From: Zychaea mexicana
Lineage: Eukaryota; Mucoromycota; Mucoromycetes; Mucorales; Lichtheimiaceae
Direction of reading: 5' to 3'
Assembly (NCBI RefSeq): GCF_025766255.1
Contig: NW_026516677.1
Location: forward strand, 248,001-312,000
Length of the DNA: 64,000 bases
The position numbers and the translations under genes are program-made. Every line of letters starts with the position of its first letter. Position 1 is the first letter of the stretch. The notes under the pieces are model-generated. The model saw only the letters and a list, made by a program, of their open reading frames with translations, was not told where the DNA came from and made no database searches. Of this stretch, positions 12,421 through 23,406 are shown one piece after another.

Positions 12421-12613
12421 AAAATATATGTATAAACTTTTCGATGGAAGATGTCTGTGTAATTTTCGAAGCGGAATTTTTTATTATTTGGGTAAATACA
12501 CATGTCGCGAAAATGAGCATCAAACAGGCTCAGCGCGCCCCCCCCACTCACGCACTCTTTCTCTCTACTTTTTACCTTTTTCCAATTCTGCTTTCTCGCA
12601 CAATTATAATCAA
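12421..12613. promoter_or_regulatory. Shared promoter of METTL25-like gene and HAP5
   Basis: 193 bp separate the two start codons. The HAP5 side has a C-run followed by CT-rich leader sequence (about 12538-12600). I see no CCAAT box, so HAP5 autoregulation is not indicated here. The role is inferred from gene geometry. Confidence 0.55.
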
Positions 12614-14094
12614 ATGTCTCACCAACAACCACAGCAACCTACGAATCCACACGGAGATCCATCAAAATACGCGGCTGGTCCACCTGCTGGTGATTCATCG
12701 GGCTTGATTCAACAACACCACCCACAACAACAACAGCAGCAGCAACAACCACAACAACACCAGCAACAAACATCGGCGGCTGCTATGGCGGCTGCTGCAG
12801 CCGCGGCAGCAGCAGCAGCAGCTACAGGCACTGCTCCCGGTGCTCATCCTGTTTTCGACTTGGGTAAATTCTGGCAAGAACAGTTAAGTGTGGCAGAAGC
12901 ATTTGAATCCGATTTCAAAAACCACCCATTGCCGCTTGCACGAATCAAAAAGGTCATGAAGACCGATCAAGATGTTAAAGTAAGCTTTTCTTCCTTTTGC
13001 TATATGTACTTGTGGATATTTAAGATAAGAAAAGGTGTTTGATTCTAAATCCTATATACGTTTCTAATTATAGATGATCAGTGCAGAGGTATTTACATAT
13101 ATTAAGAAAATCTTATTATTTCTAAACAATGGCCTAATGAACATCGGATCGGTTATAGGCACCTATTCTGTTTGCAAAAGGATGTGAGATATTCATCACT
13201 GAATTGACGAAACGCGCGTGGTAAGGTTGGATTTTGGATGGGGAAGGTTGAATGGATACCATCTATATTATATCATGCAAGACAGTTGATTGGGCATCTC
13301 CCTTTTTCTCCTCTCTAAGGGTCCACGCCGAAGAAAATAAGCGTCGCACATTGCAACGTTCAGATATTGCTACCGCTATTTCAAAAACTGACATGTGCGA
13401 CTTTTTGATTGATATTGTACCTCGTGAAGAAGCTGCAAAGGTTAGTGTCGGTGGGCTAGATTATACTTTGGGATCAGGTAAATCAGATGCACTAATAATG
13501 ATCTCACTGTGATACTTTGAACGCTCTCACGCGCATTTGCATTCATCTACCTTAGTCAAACACGGCAGTGTACGATCAGCACGCATACACAAACTACTAT
13601 CAGCCCACCAATGTGCCACAATATGCTTCAACACAGGTACTATTTAATAGAAACGAGAGGAGCGATTAAACTGCAGCAATTGTTTACTGACGACATTGGA
13701 TCGTGGATATAATTAGCAGATCGATCCATCTGCGTACTACCAAACACAATTGTCACAGGTAAGTTATTATAGGGCATCTTGGCGTCATAACAACAGCTGC
13801 TAACCCGATGGATTTGTTTGTAGCTGACACCTGAGCAAATGCAACAGTACCAGCTTCAGTTGCAGCAATTTGCCACTCAACATCCGTATGCTCAACAAGC
13901 CCAGCAAATGGCACGACAAGGGGCAGCAGGGCCATCCACTGGCGGACAGCCTGCGCCAGGTAAGCAATCATGTTTAATGCAATGACACGTTAGAAAGATA
14001 CTAACCCTTGTACTTGTATTTACACTCTGTAGGTCAACCGAATTCAGACGGTGTAAAATCAGAATCGAATCAACAGCAACAACAGCAGCATTAG
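12614..14094 (+). CDS. HAP5: CCAAT-binding factor subunit HAP5/NF-YC
   Basis: A 294-residue protein in eight exons: 12614-12979, 13074-13088, 13159-13220, 13320-13440, 13556-13636, 13717-13758, 13824-13959, 14033-14094. All phases close. The N-terminus is Gln and Ala rich. The histone-fold core is unmistakable: [18 protein letters not shown], then [20 protein letters not shown], then [19 protein letters not shown] and [11 protein letters not shown]. Exon 2 is only 15 nt (MISAE). The C-terminal half is Gln rich. In the known complex, HAP5 pairs with HAP3 through histone folds and with HAP2 to bind CCAAT and activate respiratory and nitrogen genes. Several genes in this window are mitochondrial, but I saw no CCAAT pattern to link them. 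Confidence 0.96.
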
Positions 14095-14417
14095 ATTCTT
14101 CTGTCACTATTATTATTATTATCATTGTTATTACTGTTCTTATAAGAATCATAAAACCTTGTCTCTCTTCCTCTCTGAACTTTGGACTTGTCTAGAATTA
14201 CTTTACATATTCAACCCAAAACCAAACGAAAAAAAAAGCAAAAAAACCATTGTGCATTATTAAAAAAAATCACTTATGAGCAACGAGCACTCAAAACTTT
14301 TTTAAATCTTTACTAAAACTTTTTTCTTAATGTTTTTTACACAAGACAGCCACCGGGGAGAAAGGATGACGGTTTCAACTGTGGAAAGGTGGGTGGGGGC
14401 TTTTCATTATTACATAT
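14095..14417. other. Convergent 3' UTRs of HAP5 and eIF4A
   Basis: 323 bp between two stop codons. It contains A- and T-rich tracts around 14230-14335 that could serve 3' end formation on either strand. No gene seen. Confidence 0.5.
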
Positions 14418-16129
14418 CTAGATAAGGTCGGCAACGTTCATGGGCATCTCTTCGATCTGGGTGTTGTAGAACTGTTCAATGTCTCTCATCATGCGGACGT
14501 CTTCACCGGTAACGAAGTTGATGGCAACACCCTTACGACCGAAACGACCACCACGACCGATTCTGTGGATGTAGTTTTCACGGTTGGAGGGAAGATCATA
14601 GCTAAAGAAAGAGGATAGAGTAAGTACATGACCAAACCGTTTAGTGGAAGCGTGTGCAATAAATAATCGATAAAAACTTACTTGATGACCAAGGAGACTT
14701 GCTGGACATCGATACCACGGGCCAACAAATCGGTGGTGATCAAGACACGCGAAGAGCCGGAACGGAACTCCTTCATGATAACATCACGCTGGGCCTGGTC
14801 CATGTCACCGTGCATGGCGGAGACAGTGAATTCACGGGCGTGGAGCTTATCGGTGAGCCAGTCGACCTTTCTGCGGGTGTTACAGAAAATGACAGCCTGG
14901 GTGATGGTGACGGTTTCGTACAAATCACAGAGGGTATCGAGCTTCCACTCTTCCTTGTCGACAGCAATGTAGAACTGCTTAATACCTTCCAAGGTCAATT
15001 CATCACGCTTGACCAAGATGCGAACGGGTTCGCGCATGAACTTGGTGGTGACTTCCAAGACATCCGAGGGCATGGTGGCGGACAAGAGGACGACCTGGGT
15101 GCTGCCGGGCAACAACTGGAAGACGTCATAGATCTGTTCCTTGAAACCACGGGACAACATTTCATCGGCTTCATCAAGAACGAACATCTTGACAGAGTCG
15201 GTCTTGAAGGCACGACGGTTGTTGATCATGTCAAAGACACGACCGGGGGTACCGACAACAACGTGGCAGCCGGACTGGAGCTTGGCAATGTCTTCACGGA
15301 CGTTGGTACCACCAATGCAGGCGTGGCACTCAATGCCCATGAAGTCACCAAGAGCGAGCACGACCTTTTGAATCTGCAAGGCCAATTCACGGGTGGGGGC
15401 AAGGATCAAGGCCTGAGTCTCCTTGATGTTGACGTCGATCGACTGCAAGATAGAGATTGAGAAGGTGGCAGTCTTACCGGTACCGGACTGGGCCTGGGCA
15501 ATCACGTCGTGACCCTTGATAACAGGCATGATGGCACGCTGTTGAATGGCCGAAGGACGTTCGAAACTGTGATAGAGAAGACAGCAGTAATCGTATCAGT
15601 AACCCATCCCTTTACAAACTGCCCTTACAATACTACGCAAGAACCCTTCTCCTGACTCTCCCTGACTGCTTACCCATAGGCGTAGACACCACGGAGAAGC
15701 TCAGTCGTGAGGTTCATGTTGTCAAAGTTGTCGACAACTTCCTCCCAGTTGGACTACAAAAAAAAAGATTATCAAGACCATGTCAGTTTTTACTGTGATA
15801 AAAAAGCAAACTATGCAACAACACATGTAAATCAAGAAAGGGTATTTAAATTTTACTCACCTCGATCTCGTGATCGTTCAATTCTTGCAAAGGTTCGTTG
15901 CTAATTGCAAGATGGAAATAGTGTGAGTCTCTGTCTTTATTCGCACACACATGGCATTCCCAGGGAAAGCCAGTTCTTCCGTTTCGTTTCCAATCCCAAC
16001 TTTTTTTGTTTTTTTGGCTTTCTCAACAATGCAACGTGCAATGAATTGCATTCACTTTATGTAGCACGCATACTCGTACAAACTAAACGCATTGCAAGAT
16101 AGTGAACTAAGAGAGATTACATACCTCAT
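14418..16129 (-). CDS. TIF1: Translation initiation factor eIF4A (DEAD-box helicase)
   Basis: A 397-residue protein, the normal eIF4A length, in five exons: 16129-16125, 15900-15861, 15753-15674, 15566-14682, 14601-14418. The first coding exon is just ATGAG, and the spliced N-terminus reads [18 protein letters not shown]. All helicase motifs are present: [41 protein letters not shown] and [13 protein letters not shown]. In the known pathway it unwinds mRNA leaders within eIF4F. Codon use is strongly biased toward C-ending codons (AAC, GTC, ACC), more than in its neighbours, as expected of a very highly expressed gene; this bias also produces long antisense open frames that are not genes. Confidence 0.97.
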
Positions 16130-16431
16130 GATTATGGGTCTGAATAAGACTTTAGTAGAAAGGAAAGAGAAACTTTTCTGCCACTTTTGGCCAAAGTAAA
16201 AAAATTTTGGGTCGCGGTAGCGGAAGCTACTAGCAAGTCACACGAAGCCCAATTATTAGATTACACTAGCACGGTCGAAAACTTCTCTGAGGAATAACGA
16301 AACCGAGTTGGGGTGGCTCCCAATATGTTAGTTTGTGTGATGGACCTTTACTGTTACGCAGCAGGCGATATTCTTCCAGGTGTGCCTGCGGCAACCACAT
16401 CATTCTGTTTTTATTTTCGTAACGACAACTT
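16130..16431. other. Promoter/leader region of eIF4A and 3' end of OMS1-like gene
   Basis: 302 bp between the eIF4A start (minus strand) and the stop of the OMS1-like gene. Nothing beyond presumed leader and terminator sequence is recognisable. Confidence 0.45.
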
Positions 16432-17516
16432 TTATTCTTTATTGTTATGGACAGTGCCATCTTCTGGTGACGGTACTGTTTGTAACTTTGGCTTTGCAAC
16501 GATATAGCACGTTGTGCCAAGATGAAATCGATGCACCTTGACAATCTCGAGCTTTTCCTTGACCTTTTCCTGCTCAAACAATCCCATCAAGTCGCGGTTC
16601 CACCAACAGCCCCACTTCATCACATGTTTGTCCACGTTGCTGTCGAGCAATCGATTCAGCCAGTCATAATGAGACCGGCCGTGTTCCAAGAGCAAGATCC
16701 GCGAGTCTTCTGAAGGCTTACATGCATCAGCCAAAGATATCAGAGCCTCTTCCGGATCACCACAGGAACACAATCCAAATGTATCCACCACCGTGTCAAA
16801 CCGGCCCGCCGGTTGCTCATTTACATTGGCCTGTCTAAATTCAACAAACGTCTTCCGGAACTGGTCTTTGAACTTGTCAAATTTGCTTTCGGCTTCGGCC
16901 AGCATGCCTGCATTCCGGTCCGTAAACCTTGCGGAATCCATTTGATCTGCTTTGTAGTAGTCAAAGTTTCGTCCCGTGCCCGTCGATACTTCTAATACAT
17001 CACCCTAGAATATCATCATCACCACCATTTATGCATAAAAGCGTTAAAACAATTGGTCTGAGCCGCCTTTGCTCGACACATTCATGACGCCCTCTTATTC
17101 TATGGAAAGTACGCTACCTTTGCTTGACCAACAAGAAATCGTCGCATTACACCAATACCCATGATCAGTTCGTCCCAATCAATCTCCTTGTCGTAACTCT
17201 TGGCGATCTTCTCCCAGACGGGAGACGTGTCAAAGTTTCTGCTACTGCTGCCGGCACCTTCCGGAAAAGTTGCCTGATCGTTTGCTGTACAGTCTTTGGA
17301 GGTGTCACTTTTGCTTTTAAATACGAGCATGCTCACACAAGTCGCGGTGATATAGAGCAAGCCACCACCAATGAGAATGGGTGTCAGTCTTGGTGAGGGT
17401 CGACCACTAGCACTGCCACCAGCGCCAACATTAGGGTTTGCACTAGGTGGTAGTTTGGTGTATTTTAATGGAGCGGCGCGTGGTCGAAAGTTTGGCGTGG
17501 ACTTTTTCTTCGCCAT
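16432..17516 (-). CDS. OMS1-like mitochondrial methyltransferase
   Basis: A 323-residue protein in two exons (17516-17118, 17004-16432), phase 0. The N-terminus is basic, with MAKKKSTPNFRPRAA. A single membrane helix follows (about residues 47-64, ILIGGGLLYITATCVSMLVF). The class I methyltransferase core contains WEKIAKSYDKEIDWDE, the SAM motif GDVLEVSTGTGRNFDYY and DTFGLCSCGDPEEAL. This arrangement matches yeast Oms1, an inner-membrane protein facing the matrix that suppresses oxa1 defects. The methyl acceptor is not known to me. The gene is tandem with eIF4A on the same strand. Confidence 0.85.
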
Positions 17517-17891
17517 GGTATGTTTGTCGTTGTGTGTGTAAAAGTGACAATAAGACCGCCCCCTGACCCCGTTCTCAGTTATCAAGCTGCTGGGCTATTA
17601 TTTTTTGACACTCGATTTCCTTATTCAGTCTATATAGTATGCATGACTACCAGCATCAAACAGTAAAGAAGAATCTGACACATTGACCGACAATCAATAT
17701 TACAGCAGGTATTAACCCATCTGTATGTCAAACGATTTAGCAAAAAGTAGTTAATAATAAGAGGGTCTCTACATAACACCGGTACTAGCTCTAAAATAAA
17801 TAATTGCACCATCTTGGAATTCTTCCGGTTATAAATTTACAAGTAGTGTGAGTGCCTCTATCGAAAATATTTGAAGGTAGCAAAGGTGCTA
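17517..17891. other. Intergenic, promoter of OMS1-like gene and MAF 3' end
   Basis: 375 bp, AT-rich, no gene or repeat seen. Confidence 0.45.
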
Positions 17892-19034
17892 CTACATTAT
17901 GTCCTTTCTTTCCATCAACCGTTCCAACGTCAATAACTCCTGATACAGACGATTTTTAGGTAGTCCAACCTAATACCGCATAAGAAAGAAATGTCAAATC
18001 ATATAGTGTTCCAAATATTAAGAAAATGAAATCCAATTATTAAAAAGTATGGCTTACCACATTCCAATAATCACCATGAATGCCTTTTACAAATAGAGAT
18101 GCAGTGCCTTGGAGTCCATAAGCACCTGACTTTCCAAATGCCTGACCTGAAGCCACGTCTTTTACAGATGCACGGGAAAGATCCAAGTCAATCAATAGCG
18201 ATTGTGAATTCACCCTTCTGTCTGAAAATTTAAAAGTACTCACATGCTTCAAGAAGGCCATCATCGATATCAGAAAACTCGACATCCGTCTTTGAAACAA
18301 ATGAAATTTCATGATATGGCTTGCCGCCACCATCACCTGCTGCTGATGATTTACGTAAAATGACGACGCCCGTCATGGCTGTATGCTGTTTCCCACTCAT
18401 TGTACGTAACATGCGCTTTGCATCATCGGCATCGCGTGGTTTTTCCAAGACCGTTGAATTATCGTCAAGCACAACGACCGTATCGGCGCCAATCACAATA
18501 TCAGCATCGGGCAACGATGGATCGTCCTGTTGTGATCATACATGTATCTTTAGGATTGTTTCTCTCATCTTCATCCTAGCGTCATCTTCTTTCTTGATAT
18601 AAAAAGCAACTACTCATCCACTATGGCGCTTCATATAATAACGCGAGTTTACCCTGCATCGTTCAAACACCTCAACCGCTTTCATGCGCGCCGTATACTC
18701 GACATAATCCTCTTTAAGTTCGAAAGCAGTAGGATCATTGGCGTCGTCTTTTAGCGTAGTAACCACTTGGAAATCAACTCCCTGCATTTTTTTTCGCGGT
18801 AGCGTATATTCAAATAGAGATAATATGTTCAAAATAGTGAGTTATCATTTCGAACTGAAAGTTTCGACCGGGATAAAGAGCGTGTTCGCGACTCTTTTCG
18901 AAGATCTCGCTCAGTTGCAACTGTTCACAGTGTTTATATACCATGTCTGTCAAAATCTCGTGTCTGCGAGGCGAAGCTGAAGCCAGAACAATTTTCTGTT
19001 TCGAAATCCAAGGCAACCAAGACATTGCAGGCAT
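17892..19034 (-). CDS. Maf-like nucleotide pyrophosphatase
   Basis: A 248-residue Maf/HAM1-type protein in five exons: 19034-18942, 18781-18653, 18526-18244, 18221-18058, 17969-17892, all phases closing. Seen motifs are the phosphate-binding [11 protein letters not shown] near the N-terminus, [24 protein letters not shown], the conserved [10 protein letters not shown] and [11 protein letters not shown]. Maf proteins hydrolyse dTTP, UTP and modified nucleotides to monophosphates, so this is a house-cleaning enzyme; in animals the domain is fused in ASMTL, but here it stands alone. An insertion of about ten residues precedes the SGAYG motif compared with bacterial Maf. Divergent from NDUFA1. 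Confidence 0.92.
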
Positions 19035-19230
19035 TGTTTTACGTAGCTTTTTTGTTTTCGTAATATAAAAAAGTAGAAGTGGTGGTACCTGCGACTGATA
19101 TATCTCAGCAAAGAGGAAGGAAGCTTCGGCGCTTGGGCACGTCATTCTCATTTTAACCCAGCAAGTTTTCTTGTTTTGGTCCTCTTTTAAACCTCCAGCG
19201 TGCCCTCCCCTCCCCACTCTATAAATAATA
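19035..19230. promoter_or_regulatory. Shared promoter of MAF and NDUFA1
   Basis: 196 bp between divergent start codons. A TATAAATAA-like element (about 19219-19228) lies directly before the NDUFA1 ATG, too close to act as its TATA box unless transcription starts inside the first intron. The promoter role is inferred from geometry. Confidence 0.5.
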
Positions 19231-19874
19231 ATGGTAATTATAATGACATTAACAAAAGCAACGCTATAAACGGGAACGCGGCTTTGAAATCTTACGCAAT
19301 ACATGTCATTTAACTTTCTCTCTGTTTAAAATCTATTCGTGTAGCCTGTCCCATTTGAAGCATTTATTCCTTTCGGCATTATTGCCGCTATGTTCACCGT
19401 CACTGGTACCGGTTTGGGTACCGTTAGATACTTCGCGAACGGCCACAAGGTGAGTCAGCTAATCGCACCAATTCAATTATCAAGCGAGCATTACTGATTC
19501 CATTAATTTTAATACTTTTAGCCCGCTCGCTTCAATGTCGATGTCTTTGATAAAGCCATGATGGAGCGCGATAGACGTCTTACTGGCTCGCTCCGTGGAC
19601 AATCGGTAAATATGACGAGATCTAATTATCATGATCCTTCATATACCGAGAATGGACGAGTGAATATATACTAACTATATTATTATCTATTATTTGTATA
19701 TTGTATGAACATATAGACAGAGCCTGTTGCACCTGCTGCATTTGCTACCAACAGGTAAAAAGATATTTTTTTACTACTATCAGGGTTGCTTGCTAGCTAT
19801 TAATGTGCTTATCTATCTAAACTTATCATTTTTAAAATAGTGTATGGTACGCGGATGCCCCAAGACACACTTAG
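19231..19874 (+). CDS. Complex I subunit NDUFA1 (MWFE)
   Basis: An 87-residue protein in five exons: 19231-19233, 19345-19449, 19522-19605, 19717-19754, 19841-19874. The first coding exon is only the ATG, followed by a GTAATT donor; splicing gives MPVPFEAFIPFGIIAAMF. A single membrane helix (about residues 8-28) is followed by VRYFANGHKPARFNVD and MMERDRRLTGSLRGQST, matching fungal NDUFA1 over its whole length. In the known complex it is an accessory subunit of the membrane arm of NADH:ubiquinone oxidoreductase. No other ATG gives this N-terminus, since the exon 2 acceptor immediately precedes the Pro codon. Confidence 0.9.
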
Positions 19875-20375
19875 AATTAGTCGAATAGCAGCGTCAAGAA
19901 AAAAGCAACATCGAATCATAATACACCATCATTTCAAAAAAAAAAACTCAACATCAGAGAGTCGATTCTTTTGCTCTTGAATACACTTTTATGTTTAATT
20001 TTTTTAGACAAAATCCAACAAAAAGACAAAAGAAACAGAAAGGAAGAGTGAAATATGTGCAAAAAAGGGTGCGCGTGTAAAGAAAATGGACGTCTGTGCA
20101 AATGGGAAGAGTGAAAGAAACAATGATATCAAAAAAAGGCAATCAATAGAAAATTAATTTTGTTCAAGACAAGACGACATAGTGGTATGTGTATGTGTGT
20201 GTGAGTATGATGGTATGGATTGTTTTGGTATGGTTATTGAGGTGATTAGGAAACAAGGATTTTCTACTTTTCAGTTGTTTTCTACAAAATGAGGTTTGGG
20301 ATAGTATGTCGGGGAGAGGAAGAAGGTTTGTAGTGATGGATTTGACTGGTGGAGAGAGAGAGAGAGAAAGAGATT
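19875..20375. other. Convergent 3' region of NDUFA1 and CDC4
   Basis: 501 bp between two stop codons. It includes GT-rich (about 20187-20202) and (GA)n (about 20351-20372) tracts close to the CDC4 stop. No gene is supported. Confidence 0.5.
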
Positions 20376-22537
20376 TCACGGCGATAGGTCAAAATCATGA
20401 AGCTCGATGGTGGTTTGTACAAGACTTGGTTCTTCTTGACGCTGCATAACGACGATTGCCTTGGTTTCATTAAACGTTAATTTCCAAATAGTTCGAGCCG
20501 GGTTCGAAAATAGTCGGATAAGGCGTCCAGTTTCCAAATCCCACAACTTCACCTTGCCGTCAGCACCTAAACGAAAAAAAAAAGACCATCCACCAAAACC
20601 CTTGTTTAGCCAGTTATATAGTGTAAAACGATTTGATAATACCTACCTCCAGAAATAATCCGTCGATCGTCAAATTGCAAACATGTGACCGAGTTATCAT
20701 GTGCAGAGATTCTATGTCGACACTCATATTGCTCCAGATCCCAAACCCTCAAACAGCCGTCGCTTCCACCGCTGACAAGGATTGATGGATCCGAAGGCAG
20801 GAGTTGAAGTTGGCCTACGAGCGAAGTATGGCCATACAATGTGGCTAGACACTGTCCTGTGTTTGGACAAAACACGCGTATGTTGGAATCCAAAGATCCG
20901 GTAATCACTCGTCGGCCGTCAAATGCAATAGCATAGATTTGTGAGTGATGACCCACAAGCACATGGAGACATCGCCCCGTCTCTAGATCCCATAGGCGTG
21001 CTGTAGAATCGTACGATCCGGATGCTACCTTATTACCATGGATATCTAAGCATCGTACACTGGCTTGATGTCCTAGCAACACATGGAGTAGCACGCCTCG
21101 TTCAATGTCGTAGACTCGCATCGTAGCATCGCGTGATCCCGTCACAGCAAGCTTAGTGTCACGCATCTTGAGGCATCGGATGGTAGATGAATGCCCTCGA
21201 AGCACATGGCGTTGCTCTCCCGTCTTTAGATCCCAAACACGAGCTTCACTATATGTAAAAATAATATATATATATATATATAGATAATGCTTAGAAACCG
21301 AAAGAAATGTTTATTGCTATGTAGAGACATGAACAATGGTTGGGAAGATTGTAATGCTAGTAGTAGTAGTAGTAGTAGTAGTAGTAAATTAATAAACTAT
21401 CAGTACTTACCGATCACAACCACCTGACACCAAAACGTATTCGTCGTTATCACCGTTGCTTTCCTTTACAAACTGCAATGCCCACACGCCGCCTTCATGG
21501 CCAGATAGTGTACGCAGATGCTTGCCTGTTGTGCTATCGAATACCTCGATATTGTGATTGTCACAGCCAACGACAACATATGGGTCTTGGACCTGTAAGC
21601 TTGTGACTAGGGCCGAGCCGATATTATTTACACACGTTGTCTTTTTCCCTCCTTGTTTCCATGCATGCGCAATATTGTATTTGCGCCTGAAATATTCTTT
21701 GTAAGAGACGATCTGCTGCTGCTGCTGTTGTTGTTGTTGTTGTTGCTGTTGTTGACCATTAACGCCTCCGCAAACCGTTGTCGTCGTACTACTACTACTA
21801 CTACCACTGCTGGATAGTATTGATGCTAATAACTGTTGTTGCTGCTGCTGTGTCGTCATCTTTGTTGTTGTTATCGCAGAAGAAGAAACAAGAGGGAACG
21901 GGCGCACCAAGCGATAATGTTTTAGACACAGTGCCTTCCATGTGGATTCATCTTTTGATAGGTCATTCCAAAACTGAGATACTCGTGATGCACGAGCCAG
22001 TGTCTGGGGATCGTCAATAAATGACAAGACGTGCAGCGCTAGCTCAATAGGCAGTTGTTTCAGAAAGTCAATCTTGAGCCGAGGTGCAATAAGTGTATGC
22101 GCGAACGCAAGGAGTTGGTTGTCGCAACAGTTGAGCAATTCCGACAGAAACGCATGTTTTTGTCGATTTGAAAGTTGTTGAAATGTGGTCTTGACCTGAC
22201 TAATGTAATCCAGTCGGCTTTTGGCCAATGTAGATGAAAGCTGAGCGGGATTGTCGCCCATGCTCAAGTCGACATAGGATGAGCGGAGTCGTTGTAAAGG
22301 TCGCTTGTTGTTGCTACTCTTTTCGCCTTCGTTGTCGTCGTTAGAACAGTTAGAACTGCTCCTAGTTTTAGTTTTGTTGCCAGTGGTACCGGTGCTGGTA
22401 CTACTACTGTCACTGCTACTATTGCCGCTACTATTGCTGCTACTGCTGCTGCTGCTGCTGGTGGTGGTGGTACTGCTACTGCTGCTGGGTGGTGTAGCAG
22501 GTGGCGATAAATCATCGTGTGGGTATAATGAGTGCAT
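20376..22537 (-). CDS. F-box/WD40 ubiquitin ligase subunit, CDC4/FBXW7-like
   Basis: A 639-residue protein in three exons (22537-21411, 21248-20647, 20566-20376), all phases closing. Residues 1-75 are Ser/Thr rich. A dimerisation-type helix region (about 108-158) leads to the F-box (about 160-204, KQLPIELALHVLSFIDDPQT). A polyQ insert is followed by WD40 repeats filling the last 300 residues, including VLRGHSSTIRCLKM, VTGSRDATMRVYD and GSLDSNIRVF. The repeat order and sequence resemble FBXW7/Cdc4, the SCF subunit that recognises phosphodegrons of cyclins and, in yeast, Gcn4. A GCN4-type bZIP is encoded at 59 kb, but a substrate link is only inference. An acceptor-like TTACAG directly before the ATG suggests a 5' UTR intron. 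Confidence 0.9.
21264..21282. repeat. (AT)n microsatellite in CDC4 intron 1
   Basis: Uninterrupted alternating AT just inside the acceptor side of the first CDC4 intron. Such tracts are length-variable. Confidence 0.9.
21358..21386. repeat. (TAG)n microsatellite in CDC4 intron 1
   Basis: Nearly ten TAG units on the plus strand, inside the same 162-nt intron as the AT run. It lies close to the donor side on the minus strand, so length changes could affect splicing (inference). Confidence 0.9.
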
Positions 22538-23406
22538 GATATCTGTAACGGTTAGAAAAGCAAAAAAAAAAAAAGAAGGTTTGCGTATGAGCAATAGCTT
22601 TAGAAAATAGGGAAGAGCAGGTCAAAGTCGAATTTTTCTCTCTTTTTGTGGGTGTGCACCTCCTTAAACTGGCCAATCTTTTTTTCTTAGGCCAGTAAAC
22701 TTTTCCTTGTTGTGGAAGTGTTTTTGTTCCTTTTACCGTATGTTTGTGTTGTGTATGTTTGTAAGTCTGGTATGTAAACAAAGAGGCAAGAGAGGAAATA
22801 GAAACAAAAGCAATTTAAAAAGAAAAAGAGGCACACACACTCTCTCTCTACTCTACATTTACACCGTCCACGCAACAGAATGCGTCCTGGTGCAGGGGTG
22901 CTTCCTAACAGGGGAAAAGAGAGAGAGAGAGAGAGAGAGGAAGGGCCGTCAATTATTTACCAGTGCATACAAATTAAATCAAGTACTACTTTGTAATAGT
23001 ACGCTGCAATGCATTGTAGTGATGAGAATGAGTATGAAATCGACTTAAACAGAGGCAATGATTATGTGTGCACGAGACGGTTATCTTGGGCAGGAGAAAT
23101 GATGAGTACATGCCACTTACTCATCCTGGGTATAAAAGCTACATACATATCATACTGTACGCAGAGCATAAGCATAGCACAGAGCAAGGAAGGGCATGAT
23201 GATCGGTCTATGCCTGTTTTGTGTGCTCCGACCTTTTCCATATATAGCCAACAGCCTTCCCCATATTACAGATATCACAGAGGACAGCTTATATATTCTC
23301 CTATCCGTTGTTCTCCCCCAGCACCCCTTTTTCTTTCCGTTGGAGCGTTTCCATCAAAAAGTACCACTACCACCGTCCCTGGCTGCTCAGCAAGTCGAAC
23401 AATAAC
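22538..23406. other. Divergent intergenic region between CDC4 and SulP gene
   Basis: 869 bp containing both promoters and leaders. It has a (GA)n tract at 22919-22939 and CT/GA-rich segments. A probable CDC4 5' UTR intron ends at the acceptor just before 22537. No coding region is supported. Confidence 0.5.

Noticed and set aside
14699..15460. 253-codon open frame on the plus strand
   Set aside because: It is antisense to eIF4A; strong codon bias of the real gene leaves the opposite strand free of stops. No family similarity.
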